A stretch of 22,409 nucleotides of DNA from JACPNK01 sp964479745 (lineage in GTDB: Bacteria; Patescibacteriota; Minisyncoccia; 2-02-FULL-40-12; IGHO2-12-FULL-4): NCBI GenBank assembly GCA_964479745.1, contig CAYZNJ010000007.1:1-22409 (forward strand). Direction: 5' to 3'. Below are positions 14,630 through 21,685 of this stretch, in pieces. The notes beneath the pieces are model-generated. The model saw only the letters and a list, made by a program, of their open reading frames with translations. It was not told where the DNA came from and did no database searches. The position numbers and the translations under genes are program-made. Within the stretch, counting starts at the first letter, position 1. Every line of letters begins with the position of its first letter.

Positions 14630-14767
14630 TCAAACCGTTAATCTGCGTCTTCCTTTTCTTAATCTGCGCGTAAGAACTTTGCGGCCAGACTTGGTCGTGG
14701 TTCTCTTTAAGAAGCCATGCTTCCTCTTTCTTTTTTTGGTCTTAGGGCGATATAATGTTGATTTCAT
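14630..14767 (-). CDS. rpmH: 50S ribosomal protein L34
   Basis: A 45-residue gene read from the reverse strand: it begins M-K-S-T-L-Y-R-P-K-T-K-K-R-K-R, contains K-H-G-F-L-K-R, and ends L-R-K-G-R-R-R-L-T-V before TGA. This is the unmistakable L34 pattern (about 40% Lys/Arg). First gene of the rpmH-rnpA-yidD-yidC-khpB operon. Its start codon is covered by the 3' arm of a perfect 17-bp stem (14766-14782 with 14862-14878), and no Shine-Dalgarno is visible, so initiation may depend on unfolding of that structure. Confidence 0.97.
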   Translation of the reverse strand: MKSTLYRPKTKKRKRKHGFLKRTTTKSGRKVLTRRLRKGRRRLTV

Positions 14768-14878
14768 CCCGTACGAAGTCGCAAGGCTATCCATATAAGT
14801 TAGGCGAGGGATAGCTATGAAACTTTATTATTTATATATTTTCCCATACAGACCCGGCAGGGCGACTTCGTACGGGAT
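14766..14878 (-). promoter_or_regulatory. Structured rpmH leader: 17-bp perfect stem covering the start codon
   Basis: Arms 14766-14782 and 14862-14878 are perfect complements (gcgacttcgtacgggat and its reverse). The 79-nt interior holds a second 7-bp hairpin (14786-14792 with 14809-14815). In an rpmH transcript the 3' arm ends on the A and U of the AUG. It could be a translational control element for L34, a transcription attenuator or processing site, or an inserted repeat element. The pairing is seen; the role is inferred. Confidence 0.55.
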
Positions 14879-15068
14879 TCATACTCCATTAGACTAACAG
14901 ACTTGCAAGCTTGGGTCAATTTTATAAATCAAACCCCGATCCCCGGTGATAAAGTTTTTCCACTTTCTATAAACAACTTATAAACTAACCTGCGTTGTAT
15001 CTAAGTGCAGTAATTTATCTTAATATTAGAGCATTAAATTATTTTACGCTTGGTAAAGATTTCTGACT
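14879..15068. other. rpmH-dnaA intergenic region, no gene
   Basis: Divergent region between the rpmH leader hairpin and dnaA; A/T-rich from about 14950. I find no open frame, RNA gene or strong DnaA box here (only loose matches such as ttataaac). Promoters for rpmH and dnaA should both lie here, but a dnaA promoter is not convincing by eye. The dnaA ATG has no Shine-Dalgarno. Confidence 0.6.
14891..14919 (-). promoter_or_regulatory. Possible sigma-70-type promoter for rpmH operon
   Basis: Reverse strand: TTGACC (14919-14914), a 17-nt spacer and TAGTCT (14896-14891). The -35 is good and the -10 is poor. It would start transcription near 14884, just ahead of the leader hairpin, giving a leader of about 117 nt made almost entirely of that structure. 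Confidence 0.3.
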
Positions 15069-16433
15069 ATGACTAAGGAAGAACTATGGAAAGCTGTCCT
15101 TGGAGAGATGGAACTGTCCACTTCCAAGGCGAATTTTACGACTTGGTTCAAAAACACTTCTATCGTTGCCGACGAGGGGGAGCTGGTTGTTGTAAGCGTC
15201 CCGAACGGTTTTATCAAGGAATGGCTTGAGAACAAGTTTCATAAGCAAATTTTAACTTGCCTTCAAAATTTCTCTCCTGAAACCAGAGAGATTAAATATG
15301 CAATTGGCAACAACTTACCGCAAAATATAATCAAAAGAGATATTTCCCAGTTAATACCGGAGAGACTAATGGAGAGCAAGCAGCCCGGGGAAGTTAACCC
15401 GCAGACAAATTTAAATAAGAAATATTCTTTTGAGTCTTTCGTTGTCGGTTCTCACAATGAATTGGCTCACGCCGCCAGCCTGGCTGTCGTTAAAAATCTG
15501 GGTAAAGCTTATAACCCTTTATTTATTTATGGCGGCGTAGGCCTTGGCAAAACTCATTTACTGCAGGCAACCGGCAATAAGGTGCTGGAAGACGACCAAT
15601 CTAAAAAAGTGCTCTACATACCGTCAGAAAGAATAACTGCGGAAATTATTGAATCCATCAGAACTAAAAGCGTGGAACAACTAAAAAGTCGATACGCTAA
15701 ATTAGACATTTTAATTATAGACGATATTCAATTCATTGCTGGAAAAGAAAAAACTCAAGATATAATATTTTCAACCTTCAACGAGCTTTACAGTAAAAAT
15801 AAGCAGATTATTTTGTCTTCAGACAGGCCGCCCAAAGCAATTCCGGCGCTTGAAGAAAGGCTGAGGTCAAGATTTGAAGGGGGTATGATAGCAGACATAA
15901 ACATGCCTGATTTTGAAACAAGACTGGCTATTTTAAAACTCAAGGTCAAACAAAAAAATTCAGACTTAGATGAAAATATTTTAGGCTACATCGCCACCAA
16001 TATTCAAAAGAATATCCGCGAGCTTGAAGGCGCCTTAAACCGTATCGTCGCTGTAAGCCAGATTTATGGCAAAAACCTTGATATCAAAGAAACTAAAAAA
16101 CTGCTGGCGACTTATCTAAGCACTCCTTACCGTAAAACTACGCCACAGTTAATTCTTAAGTCTGTTTCTGATTTCTATAATATTTCTCTCAACGACCTGC
16201 TCAAGAGAAGCCGCAAAAAAGAAGTCGTCCGGCCGAGACAAATTGCCATGTATCTGCTTAGGGAAGAAACTAAGTCTTCTTTTCCTGAAATCGGTCAAAA
16301 GCTTGGCGGCAGAGATCATTCAACAGTAATTCATGCTTACGAAAAAATGAAAACAGAAGAAGAGACAGACGAGCTGACAAAACAAGAAATCGTTATGATC
16401 AAAGAAAGAATTTATCAGTCGTTTGATAAGTAG
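15069..16433 (+). CDS. dnaA: Chromosomal replication initiator protein DnaA
   Basis: AAA+ initiator that binds DnaA boxes and melts the origin. 454 residues with all four domains: domain I (1 to about 80, with LWKAVLGEMELSTSKANFTTW), a short linker II (about 85-115), the AAA+ domain with Walker A GGVGLGKT (155-162) and Walker B ILIIDDIQF (D218, D219), an arginine-finger/sensor region RLRSRFEGG, sensor II NIRELEGALNRI, and domain IV with the DNA-binding signature G414-R-D-H-S-T-V-I-H-A423. Length and order are typical. It is divergent from rpmH and followed by the putative oriC and dnaN, the classical origin layout. Confidence 0.98.
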   Translation: MTKEELWKAVLGEMELSTSKANFTTWFKNTSIVADEGELVVVSVPNGFIKEWLENKFHKQILTCLQNFSPETREIKYAIGNNLPQNIIKRDISQLIPERLMESKQPGEVNPQTNLNKKYSFESFVVGSHNELAHAASLAVVKNLGKAYNPLFIYGGVGLGKTHLLQATGNKVLEDDQSKKVLYIPSERITAEIIESIRTKSVEQLKSRYAKLDILIIDDIQFIAGKEKTQDIIFSTFNELYSKNKQIILSSDRPPKAIPALEERLRSRFEGGMIADINMPDFETRLAILKLKVKQKNSDLDENILGYIATNIQKNIRELEGALNRIVAVSQIYGKNLDIKETKKLLATYLSTPYRKTTPQLILKSVSDFYNISLNDLLKRSRKKEVVRPRQIAMYLLREETKSSFPEIGQKLGGRDHSTVIHAYEKMKTEEETDELTKQEIVMIKERIYQSFDK

Positions 16434-16533
16434 ATAAAGCTGTTTACTGCTTCGGGATAATTTGCGGTTAAAAACCTGATTATTCTCAACTACTAAAAAT
16501 TTATTAACTTCTTTTATCAGTGTTATCAAAATT

Positions 16534-16542
16534 TTATCAACA
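16534..16542 (+). promoter_or_regulatory. Candidate DnaA box (TTATCAACA)
   Basis: One mismatch to TTATCCACA. It lies in a cluster of ttatca words (16514, 16523, 16534) spaced 9-11 nt apart, about one helical turn. Confidence 0.5.
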
Positions 16543-16600
16543 AAAAATAAACACAAGAATTATTTTTTATTTTAAAAATTCACCATAAAAATATAACCTT

Positions 16601-16609
16601 TCTGGATAA
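16601..16609 (-). promoter_or_regulatory. DnaA box, 8 of 9 consensus, reverse orientation
   Basis: The reverse strand reads TTATCCAGA. It faces the perfect box at 16619 with a 9-nt gap. Confidence 0.6.
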
Positions 16610-16618
16610 AATAATTTT

Positions 16619-16627
16619 TTATCCACA
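16619..16627 (+). promoter_or_regulatory. DnaA box, perfect consensus
   Basis: TTATCCACA, identical to the classical consensus. It overlaps the region where a -35 for dnaN would lie, so DnaA binding could also affect dnaN expression. Confidence 0.85.
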
Positions 16628-16638
16628 TTTTTTGGAGG

Positions 16639-16644
16639 TATAAT
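16639..16644 (+). promoter_or_regulatory. Possible -10 element of dnaN promoter
   Basis: TATAAT, 33 nt before the dnaN ATG, in an extremely A/T-rich context. The expected -35 position (about 16616-16621) is only T-rich and overlaps the perfect DnaA box. It may equally be part of the origin unwinding tract. Confidence 0.35.
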
Positions 16645-16676
16645 AATAGTAATAAGTTATATTTAATTAATAATTT

Positions 16677-17768
16677 ATGATTATTACCGTTAATCAAAAA
16701 AATCTTAAGAACAGCCTGTCTATTGCGGAAAAGATAGTTTCCAGAAATATAACTCTGCCAATTTTACAAAACATTATTATAAAAACTGAAAATGGCAGGC
16801 TAAAAATTTCTTCAACAAATTTAGAGATAGGCATAAATTGCTGGTTAGGAGCTAAAATAGAAGAAGAGGGAGAAGTGGCTGTGCCGGCGAGAATATTTTC
16901 AGATTTTATAAACAATATTCAAGATGAAAAAATTACTATCAGTTCAAAAAACAACATCATTGATATCAACTCTGAAAACTACAAAACTAAAATTATCGGT
17001 TTTTCAGCCAAAGATTTCCCGATTATTCCTAAAATAAAAGAGAAGCCTTTGATCAATGTTTCAAGCAGAGAACTTTTACAGATTTTTACTACGGTTATTG
17101 ATTCTGTTTCTTTGTCGGAAGCCAGACCCGAACTGTCTGGAGTACTGCTTAGCTTTTGTCAAGATAGAATAGAAGGAGCGGCTACGGATAGTTTTAGACT
17201 GGCTGAGAAAGTTTTAAGTAAAAAAGTACCCAGCTTTGAGCAGAACATAATTATACCTCGCTCAACGGCACAAGAGCTGATCAGGATACTGTCAGTTCTG
17301 GACGAAGAGGTTTCTCTGACAGTTTCAGAAAATCAGATATTCTTAACAACTCCTGGTATTGAGGTCATTTCTCGTTTGGTGGACGGCTCTTATCCTGACT
17401 ATAAAAAAGTAATACCAGAAAAACATGTTTCAAAAATCCTCGTTGATAAAAACGAGCTGGAAAAAAATGTGCGTTTGGCAAGCATATTTTCTTCTCATAT
17501 TTCAGATATAAAAATTCAGGGTGAAGAAGAAGGTTTAAGAATTACCGCCAAAAACCCTGACCGGGGAGAGATTTCTTCCTGGCTTAAGGGTACTCTTAAA
17601 GACGAGCCTTTTAGCCTCTCTGTCAATTACAGGTATCTTTTAGACGGCTTAAAAGTGATGCCGACTGAAAAAGTTATTATAGAATTCACCGGAGAAGGAA
17701 ATCCTTTGGTATTAAGACCGGAAGAAAGAAAGGATATTGTTTATTTGATTATGCCTCTGAGAAGCTGA
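16677..17768 (+). CDS. dnaN: DNA polymerase III beta subunit (sliding clamp)
   Basis: Ring-forming processivity clamp for the replicative polymerase. 363 residues, the usual length, with three clamp domains of about 120 residues: LSIAEKIVSRNITLPILQNI near the start, EARPELSGVLLSF opening domain 2, ATDSFRLAEK, VDGSYPDYKKVIPE, and the C-terminal IEFTGEGNPLVLRP and YLIMPLRS, which are strong family markers. The GGAGG at 16634-16638 is 39 nt upstream and too far to serve as a ribosome binding site. The stop (TGA) is 1 nt before the next ATG, so the DciA-like gene is likely coupled. Confidence 0.97.
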   Translation: MIITVNQKNLKNSLSIAEKIVSRNITLPILQNIIIKTENGRLKISSTNLEIGINCWLGAKIEEEGEVAVPARIFSDFINNIQDEKITISSKNNIIDINSENYKTKIIGFSAKDFPIIPKIKEKPLINVSSRELLQIFTTVIDSVSLSEARPELSGVLLSFCQDRIEGAATDSFRLAEKVLSKKVPSFEQNIIIPRSTAQELIRILSVLDEEVSLTVSENQIFLTTPGIEVISRLVDGSYPDYKKVIPEKHVSKILVDKNELEKNVRLASIFSSHISDIKIQGEEEGLRITAKNPDRGEISSWLKGTLKDEPFSLSVNYRYLLDGLKVMPTEKVIIEFTGEGNPLVLRPEERKDIVYLIMPLRS

Positions 17769-17769
17769 T

Positions 17770-18051
17770 ATGGAATCACTTAAAACGAGAATAACAAGCT
17801 TAAAAAAGATTGTTCAAAAGAAAAAAGAGGAAAGCGAGTTGTTGAGCGAGGTTTTAAAAAAAATCTTAGCTTCTGTTTTCTTAAACAAAAAAGTCTTAAG
17901 ATACCTCAAGACTTTTTATGTAAAAAACAACTTTCTTTTTGTTGAAACGACTAACAAATCTTTTGCCCAAGAAATTTCTCTCAAGAAAAATGAAGTTCTC
18001 CAAAAAATGAAAGAAAACAAAGTTGTCTTAAGGGATATTATTGTTAGATAG
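17770..18051 (+). CDS. DciA-like (DUF721) protein, putative helicase loader/operator
   Basis: 93 residues, basic, no membrane segment. The last 55 residues follow the DUF721/DciA core: a hydrophobic helix (KKILASVFLN), the strand segment NNFLFVETTNKSFAQEI, a leucine-spaced helix (LKKNEVLQKM), and a final V-V-L-R-D-I-I-V-R strand. This resembles the family pattern of LxVxxxSxxwaqeL followed by VxdIxfr. DciA-type proteins assist DnaB loading in bacteria that lack DnaC/DnaI and often lie near dnaA-dnaN-recF-gyrB. Position 1 nt after dnaN supports the call; the protein is shorter than typical. Its 3' end overlaps the convergent PBP gene by 24 nt. The family call is moderate. Confidence 0.6.
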   Translation: MESLKTRITSLKKIVQKKKEESELLSEVLKKILASVFLNKKVLRYLKTFYVKNNFLFVETTNKSFAQEISLKKNEVLQKMKENKVVLRDIIVR

Positions 18052-20151
18052 ATTAATGTTATTTGTCAGCACGGCTTGTTCCCAATTTTTAAATTGAGGA
18101 TCCTGATTTGGGTCTGACGGCGCCGGACCCAGTGGGTCGTTTTTGTTTACATAATATAAAATACTGTGAATTTCTTTATTGTCTTCAGAGATATAACTGC
18201 CGTTGAGCATTATTTTAGATGTTTCAATAGGATCTGGCTGTAAGAAATCTTCTGCAGGCTGGTCTTTAAGGGCGCGGGACATAAACTCATGCCAAATCGG
18301 TCCAGCGGCAGAAATACCGGCGCCTTGTTTTGTCATGGAGGTGTTGTCATTGTTGCCGACCCAAACCCCGGTGCTTAATGAGGGTGTATAGCCGATTACC
18401 CAAGCGTCCCTGTTCTCCTGGGTTGTACCGGTTTTAGCGGCAACTGGTCTGTCCGGAAAATATAAACTGCTGTTTGGACCAAAAACAGCAGTTCGAGATT
18501 GATTGTCCGAGAGCATGTTGGTTATCATTCTTGCTGTTTGGCTGTCAATGACTCTTTCTTCTTTTGGTTTATATTCTTCTAAAACGTTGCCGGCGCTGTC
18601 TTCCACTTTCAGAATATAACTCAAATTTTGGAGTATGCCGTCATTGGCGAAAGCTCCATAAGCCGAAGCCATATCTTCCAGTTTGACTTCAGCGCCGCCC
18701 AAGACCAGAGAAAGCCCGAAGTTTTTACGGTTTTCCTCAAGAGTGGTTATTCCCATTTTTTCGGCTAGATCTATGGTGTTGTCGATGCCGGCTAAGTAAA
18801 GCATCTGCACCGAAGGCACGTTGAGCGATTGAGCAATGGCCTGGCGCATTGTAACAGGCCCTCTAAACCTGCCGTCATAATTTTGCGGATGATAGCAATC
18901 CAAACCATATTGGTCTTTTTCTTGGCTGGAGTCCGGAGCGCATTGTGGATTAAATTCCGTCTTATAATCAAATAAAATTGTTGAGTCGGTAAAACCTTTC
19001 TGCAAAGCTGTAGCGTAGGCAAAAGGTTTAAAGGAAGATCCGGGCTGGCGTTTGGCAGTGGCGACGTTAAAGTTGCCCTCATTTGCCAGATCAAAATAAT
19101 CTCTTGAACCGACCATTGCCAGTATATGGCCGCTGCGCGGATCAACCGCAGTCAAAGCTTCATTTTTTGCTTTATACAGCTTCTCGTTTTTTTCGGCGTA
19201 TTTGGCGATAGTTTCTTCGGCGATTGTCTGTAGATTGTAGTCAAGAGTTGTATAAATTCTTAAGCCGCCGTTCTCAACCATCTCGTCGCCGTATTTTTTA
19301 GTAAGGTAATTTTTTGTCATGATTACAAAATGCGGAGCCAGAATATTTTCTCTGGAAGGCTTAAATGTCAGGACTTCTTTAAGCGCTGACTGGTACTCTT
19401 GATCGCTGGCAAAGCCAAGATTTTTCATTTTTTCTAAAATATTATCCTTTTGAGCCAAAGTTTCTTTTAAGTGTTCGCCGTAAGGCGAATAATAAGTCGG
19501 CGCTTTAGGCAGGGAAGCCAGCAAAGCCGATTGGGCTAGAGATAAATCTTTAGCCGGTTTGCCAAAAAAAGTCAGGCTGGCCGCCTCAATGCCGTAAGAG
19601 TTGGAACCATAGGGAATTTGGTTTAAATACATCCAGAAAATCTGGTCTTTTGAGAATTTTCTTTCTATCTCTATTGAAAGCAAGGCTTCTCTTATTTTTC
19701 TTGAAAAAGTTCTTTCGTCTCCCAGTAAAGCTTTTTTGACGAGCTGTTGGGTTATAGTTGAACCTCCTTGAGTGATGCGGAATTGGACCAGATTTTTTAA
19801 AAACGCCCGGGCTATGCCTCTGAAATCTATACCTTGATGAGAGTAGAAAGAAGCGTCTTCAGAAGCAAGAGTGGCCTTTTTTATGCTCTCGGGAATATTT
19901 TCCCAAGGGACGATGGTTCTTTTTTCTTCTCCATGTATATCGTAAAGCACCACCGTGCCTGTGCGGTCATATATTTTTGTTGATTCGCTGACCCTTCTGG
20001 AAACTATTGTTTCTGGACTGGGCAGGTCCTTGGCGACATACAAAAAAACTCCCACTGTCAAAGCCATGCCCAATACAAACAAAAACAAAAAGAAGACTGT
20101 GGCAGTCTTTATAAACTTAAAAGATTTAGATTCTCCAATTTTACGCACCAT
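18028..20151 (-). CDS. Class A penicillin-binding protein (PBP1a-type, transglycosylase-transpeptidase)
   Basis: Bifunctional peptidoglycan synthase, 707 residues from the preferred ATG at 20151 (MVRKIGESKSF); a TTG at 20229 would add 26 residues and run into tyrS. A membrane anchor lies at about 13-40. The GT51 glycosyltransferase domain has E98 in SEDASFYSHQGID, GGSTITQQLVKKALL and EIERKFSKDQIFWMYLNQIPYG. The transpeptidase has S372-S-F-K375 (in RQPGSSFKPFAYA), S442-L-N444 and K573-T-G-T576. All catalytic motifs are present, so both activities are expected. The tail after about 640 is Asn/Pro-rich and short. Peptidoglycan synthesis in this organism follows. It is divergent from tyrS with a 51-bp gap, and its 3' end overlaps the DciA-like gene convergently. 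Confidence 0.96.
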   Translation of the reverse strand: MVRKIGESKSFKFIKTATVFFLFLFVLGMALTVGVFLYVAKDLPSPETIVSRRVSESTKIYDRTGTVVLYDIHGEEKRTIVPWENIPESIKKATLASEDASFYSHQGIDFRGIARAFLKNLVQFRITQGGSTITQQLVKKALLGDERTFSRKIREALLSIEIERKFSKDQIFWMYLNQIPYGSNSYGIEAASLTFFGKPAKDLSLAQSALLASLPKAPTYYSPYGEHLKETLAQKDNILEKMKNLGFASDQEYQSALKEVLTFKPSRENILAPHFVIMTKNYLTKKYGDEMVENGGLRIYTTLDYNLQTIAEETIAKYAEKNEKLYKAKNEALTAVDPRSGHILAMVGSRDYFDLANEGNFNVATAKRQPGSSFKPFAYATALQKGFTDSTILFDYKTEFNPQCAPDSSQEKDQYGLDCYHPQNYDGRFRGPVTMRQAIAQSLNVPSVQMLYLAGIDNTIDLAEKMGITTLEENRKNFGLSLVLGGAEVKLEDMASAYGAFANDGILQNLSYILKVEDSAGNVLEEYKPKEERVIDSQTARMITNMLSDNQSRTAVFGPNSSLYFPDRPVAAKTGTTQENRDAWVIGYTPSLSTGVWVGNNDNTSMTKQGAGISAAGPIWHEFMSRALKDQPAEDFLQPDPIETSKIMLNGSYISEDNKEIHSILYYVNKNDPLGPAPSDPNQDPQFKNWEQAVLTNNINLSNNNIP

Positions 20152-20166
20152 AACATTTTGCCACGA

Positions 20167-20196
20167 TTGGAACTTTTTTTCAAATTCAGATATTAT
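20167..20196 (+). promoter_or_regulatory. Possible tyrS promoter, leaderless arrangement
   Basis: TTGGAA (20167-20172), an 18-nt spacer and TATTAT (20191-20196). The expected start of transcription, 6-8 nt downstream, coincides with the tyrS ATG at 20203, which would give a leaderless or nearly leaderless mRNA. No Shine-Dalgarno is present. Confidence 0.4.
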
Positions 20197-20202
20197 GTTC
20201 TT

Positions 20203-21414
20203 ATGTCTAAAGTCGTTACCGATAAACAAAAAATCTCCGATTTTTTAAAGCACAGTCGCTATTTGGATTCAGTCTTGCCTTCAAGAGAAAAAGCTTTGGA
20301 GCTCATGTCCGGCGGCAAACAGTTGTCTTTCTACTTAGGTATTGATCCGACGGGAGCGGATATTCACCTTGGGCATACCACCAACCTTTTTGTTTTAAAA
20401 AAAATATCAGAGCTGGGACACAAAATAATACTGCTAATCGGCGATTTTACAGCCCAGACCGGCGACCCGACAGGCAAGGACAAAACACGCCGAGTGCTCA
20501 CTCAAGAGGAAGTAAAAACTAACATGAAATCATACATTGAGCAGGTAACAAAAATTCTGCCCAAGAAATCTTTTGAGGTGAGATATAACAGCAAATGGCT
20601 CGGCAAACTAACTTTTGCTGAAGTAAGAAAACTCGCCCGTCTCATCTCTGTCCAGCAAATGCTTGCCAGAGATATGTTTCAAAAACGCTTTGCCGAGGGC
20701 AAAACAGTTACAATTGAGGAATTTCTGTATCCCTTAATGCAGGGATATGATTCCGTCGCCATGGAAGTAGACGGCGAGGTTGGCGGAACCGACCAGACAT
20801 TCAACATGCTTGTCGGCCGTGATTTGGTTAAATCTTTGCTGGGAAAAGAAAAAATCGTCATTGCCACCAAGCTTCTGGAAGACTCTTTGACAGGAAAGAA
20901 GTTAATGAACAAAAGCGAAGGCAGTTACGTTTCGCTTAACGATTCTCCTCAGGATATGTTCGGGCGTATTATGGCTTTGCCTGACAGTTATATTTTTCCC
21001 ATATTCAAGTTGGCCACAGAAGCGCCGGACAGCCAGATTGAAGAAGTTGACAGACGCCTCAAAAACGGGGAGAACCCCAAGGTCTTGAAAGAGGAGCTAG
21101 CTTTTGAGATAGTCAGCAAATATTTTGGCGAAAAATCTGCCAATCAAGCGCAGGAAGAGTTTAGAAATATTTTTAGCGAGCATCAATTACCGGAAAAAAT
21201 GCGGGAGATACAGTGGAAAGGAGACATTTTAAGCACGAGTATTATTGCGGGCATCGTCGTTTCTAAAGGGGAAATTAAAAGACTGATTGAGCAAAAAGCA
21301 GTAAAGTTAGACGATAAAATTATTGAAGACTGGAACGAAAGCGTTGAAATTAAAGATGAAGGTTCGGTTCTTAAAATAGGGCCCAGAAGATTTTATAAGA
21401 TAGTCAGTAACTAA
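20203..21414 (+). CDS. tyrS: Tyrosyl-tRNA synthetase
   Basis: Class I synthetase charging tRNA-Tyr. 403 residues from the ATG at 20203; the frame extends to 20158, but that start gives a non-family extension and would lie on the promoter. Rossmann fold: FYLGIDPTGADIHLGH with the HIGH motif as H55-L-G-H58, G-D-F-T-A-Q-T-G-D-P, EFLYPLMQGYDSVAMEVD, and GGTDQTFNMLVGRDL. The KMSKS loop reads L-M-N-K237-S238, keeping the second Lys-Ser but replacing the first Lys and Ser. A C-terminal S4 RNA-binding domain (about 345-403) includes VVSKGEIKRLIEQKAVKLD, which separates TyrRS from TrpRS. It is followed at once by a palindromic terminator. Confidence 0.95.
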   Translation: MSKVVTDKQKISDFLKHSRYLDSVLPSREKALELMSGGKQLSFYLGIDPTGADIHLGHTTNLFVLKKISELGHKIILLIGDFTAQTGDPTGKDKTRRVLTQEEVKTNMKSYIEQVTKILPKKSFEVRYNSKWLGKLTFAEVRKLARLISVQQMLARDMFQKRFAEGKTVTIEEFLYPLMQGYDSVAMEVDGEVGGTDQTFNMLVGRDLVKSLLGKEKIVIATKLLEDSLTGKKLMNKSEGSYVSLNDSPQDMFGRIMALPDSYIFPIFKLATEAPDSQIEEVDRRLKNGENPKVLKEELAFEIVSKYFGEKSANQAQEEFRNIFSEHQLPEKMREIQWKGDILSTSIIAGIVVSKGEIKRLIEQKAVKLDDKIIEDWNESVEIKDEGSVLKIGPRRFYKIVSN

Positions 21415-21444
21415 AAGCGCTCTTAAGAGCGCTTTTAGTTACTG
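21405..21444. terminator. 40-bp perfect palindrome, bidirectional terminator
   Basis: Arms 21405-21424 and 21425-21444 are perfect complements with no spacer. The GC core (agcgctctt) is flanked by A-run and T-run in both directions. It contains the stop codon of tyrS (21412-21414) and that of the convergent acidic ORF (21439-21441). Confidence 0.9.
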
Positions 21445-21612
21445 AAAGTTGTCTTGATTTTCTTCGGTTTCAGCTTTGTCGTCAGAAGTGTCATCTTCTG
21501 CGTTGTCATCCTCATCCAAATCGTCTGAGTCTTTCGTCTCGCCGTCCGCATCTTCAATGGGGTCTTGAACAAATCCACCGTCTTCGTCTAGTTTCCAAAT
21601 AACGCTAGTCAT
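21439..21612 (-). CDS. Very acidic 57-residue protein, function unknown
   Basis: A short reverse-strand ORF starting MTSVIWKLDEDGGF and ending ENQDNFQ. Of 57 residues, 24 are Asp/Glu and only 3 are Lys, so net charge is near -21; it is probably disordered in the cytoplasm. I do not recognise a family. Reasons to believe it is real: ATG start, an uninterrupted frame ending exactly inside the shared bidirectional terminator, and position downstream of ruvC in the same direction with a 73-nt gap. Low complexity means chance coding cannot be excluded. DNA-mimic, metal-binding or chaperone-like roles are possible but unsupported. Confidence 0.6.
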   Translation of the reverse strand: MTSVIWKLDEDGGFVQDPIEDADGETKDSDDLDEDDNAEDDTSDDKAETEENQDNFQ

Positions 21613-21685
21613 TTTTATTAATTTATTTATTTTAGATTAAGCCAAATACGACCTGAAAACCATTTTATTCAAGTGAAAAAATAAG

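Larger units (their letters stand above)
16434..16676. other. Putative origin of replication (oriC) between dnaA and dnaN
   Basis: A 243-nt gene-free, very A/T-rich region. It contains a perfect DnaA box (TTATCCACA, 16619-16627), an 8/9 box in reverse orientation (16601-16609), TTATCAACA at 16534-16542, and weaker ttatca words at 16514 and 16523. A trinucleotide-periodic A/T tract (16639-16655) follows a GGAGG cluster, beside the perfect box. Gene polarity diverges around dnaA (rpmH operon to the left, dnaA-dnaN to the right), as at many bacterial origins. Confidence 0.75.

Noticed and set aside
14879..15068. tRNA or other structured RNA gene between rpmH and dnaA
   Set aside because: No cloverleaf arms, T-loop sequence or other RNA signature was found; only A/T-rich promoter-like sequence.
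20152..20229. TTG start at 20229 for the PBP gene and ATG at 20158 for tyrS
   Set aside because: Each would give a non-family N-terminal extension and make the two divergent genes overlap; the ATGs at 20151 and 20203 leave a usable promoter gap.
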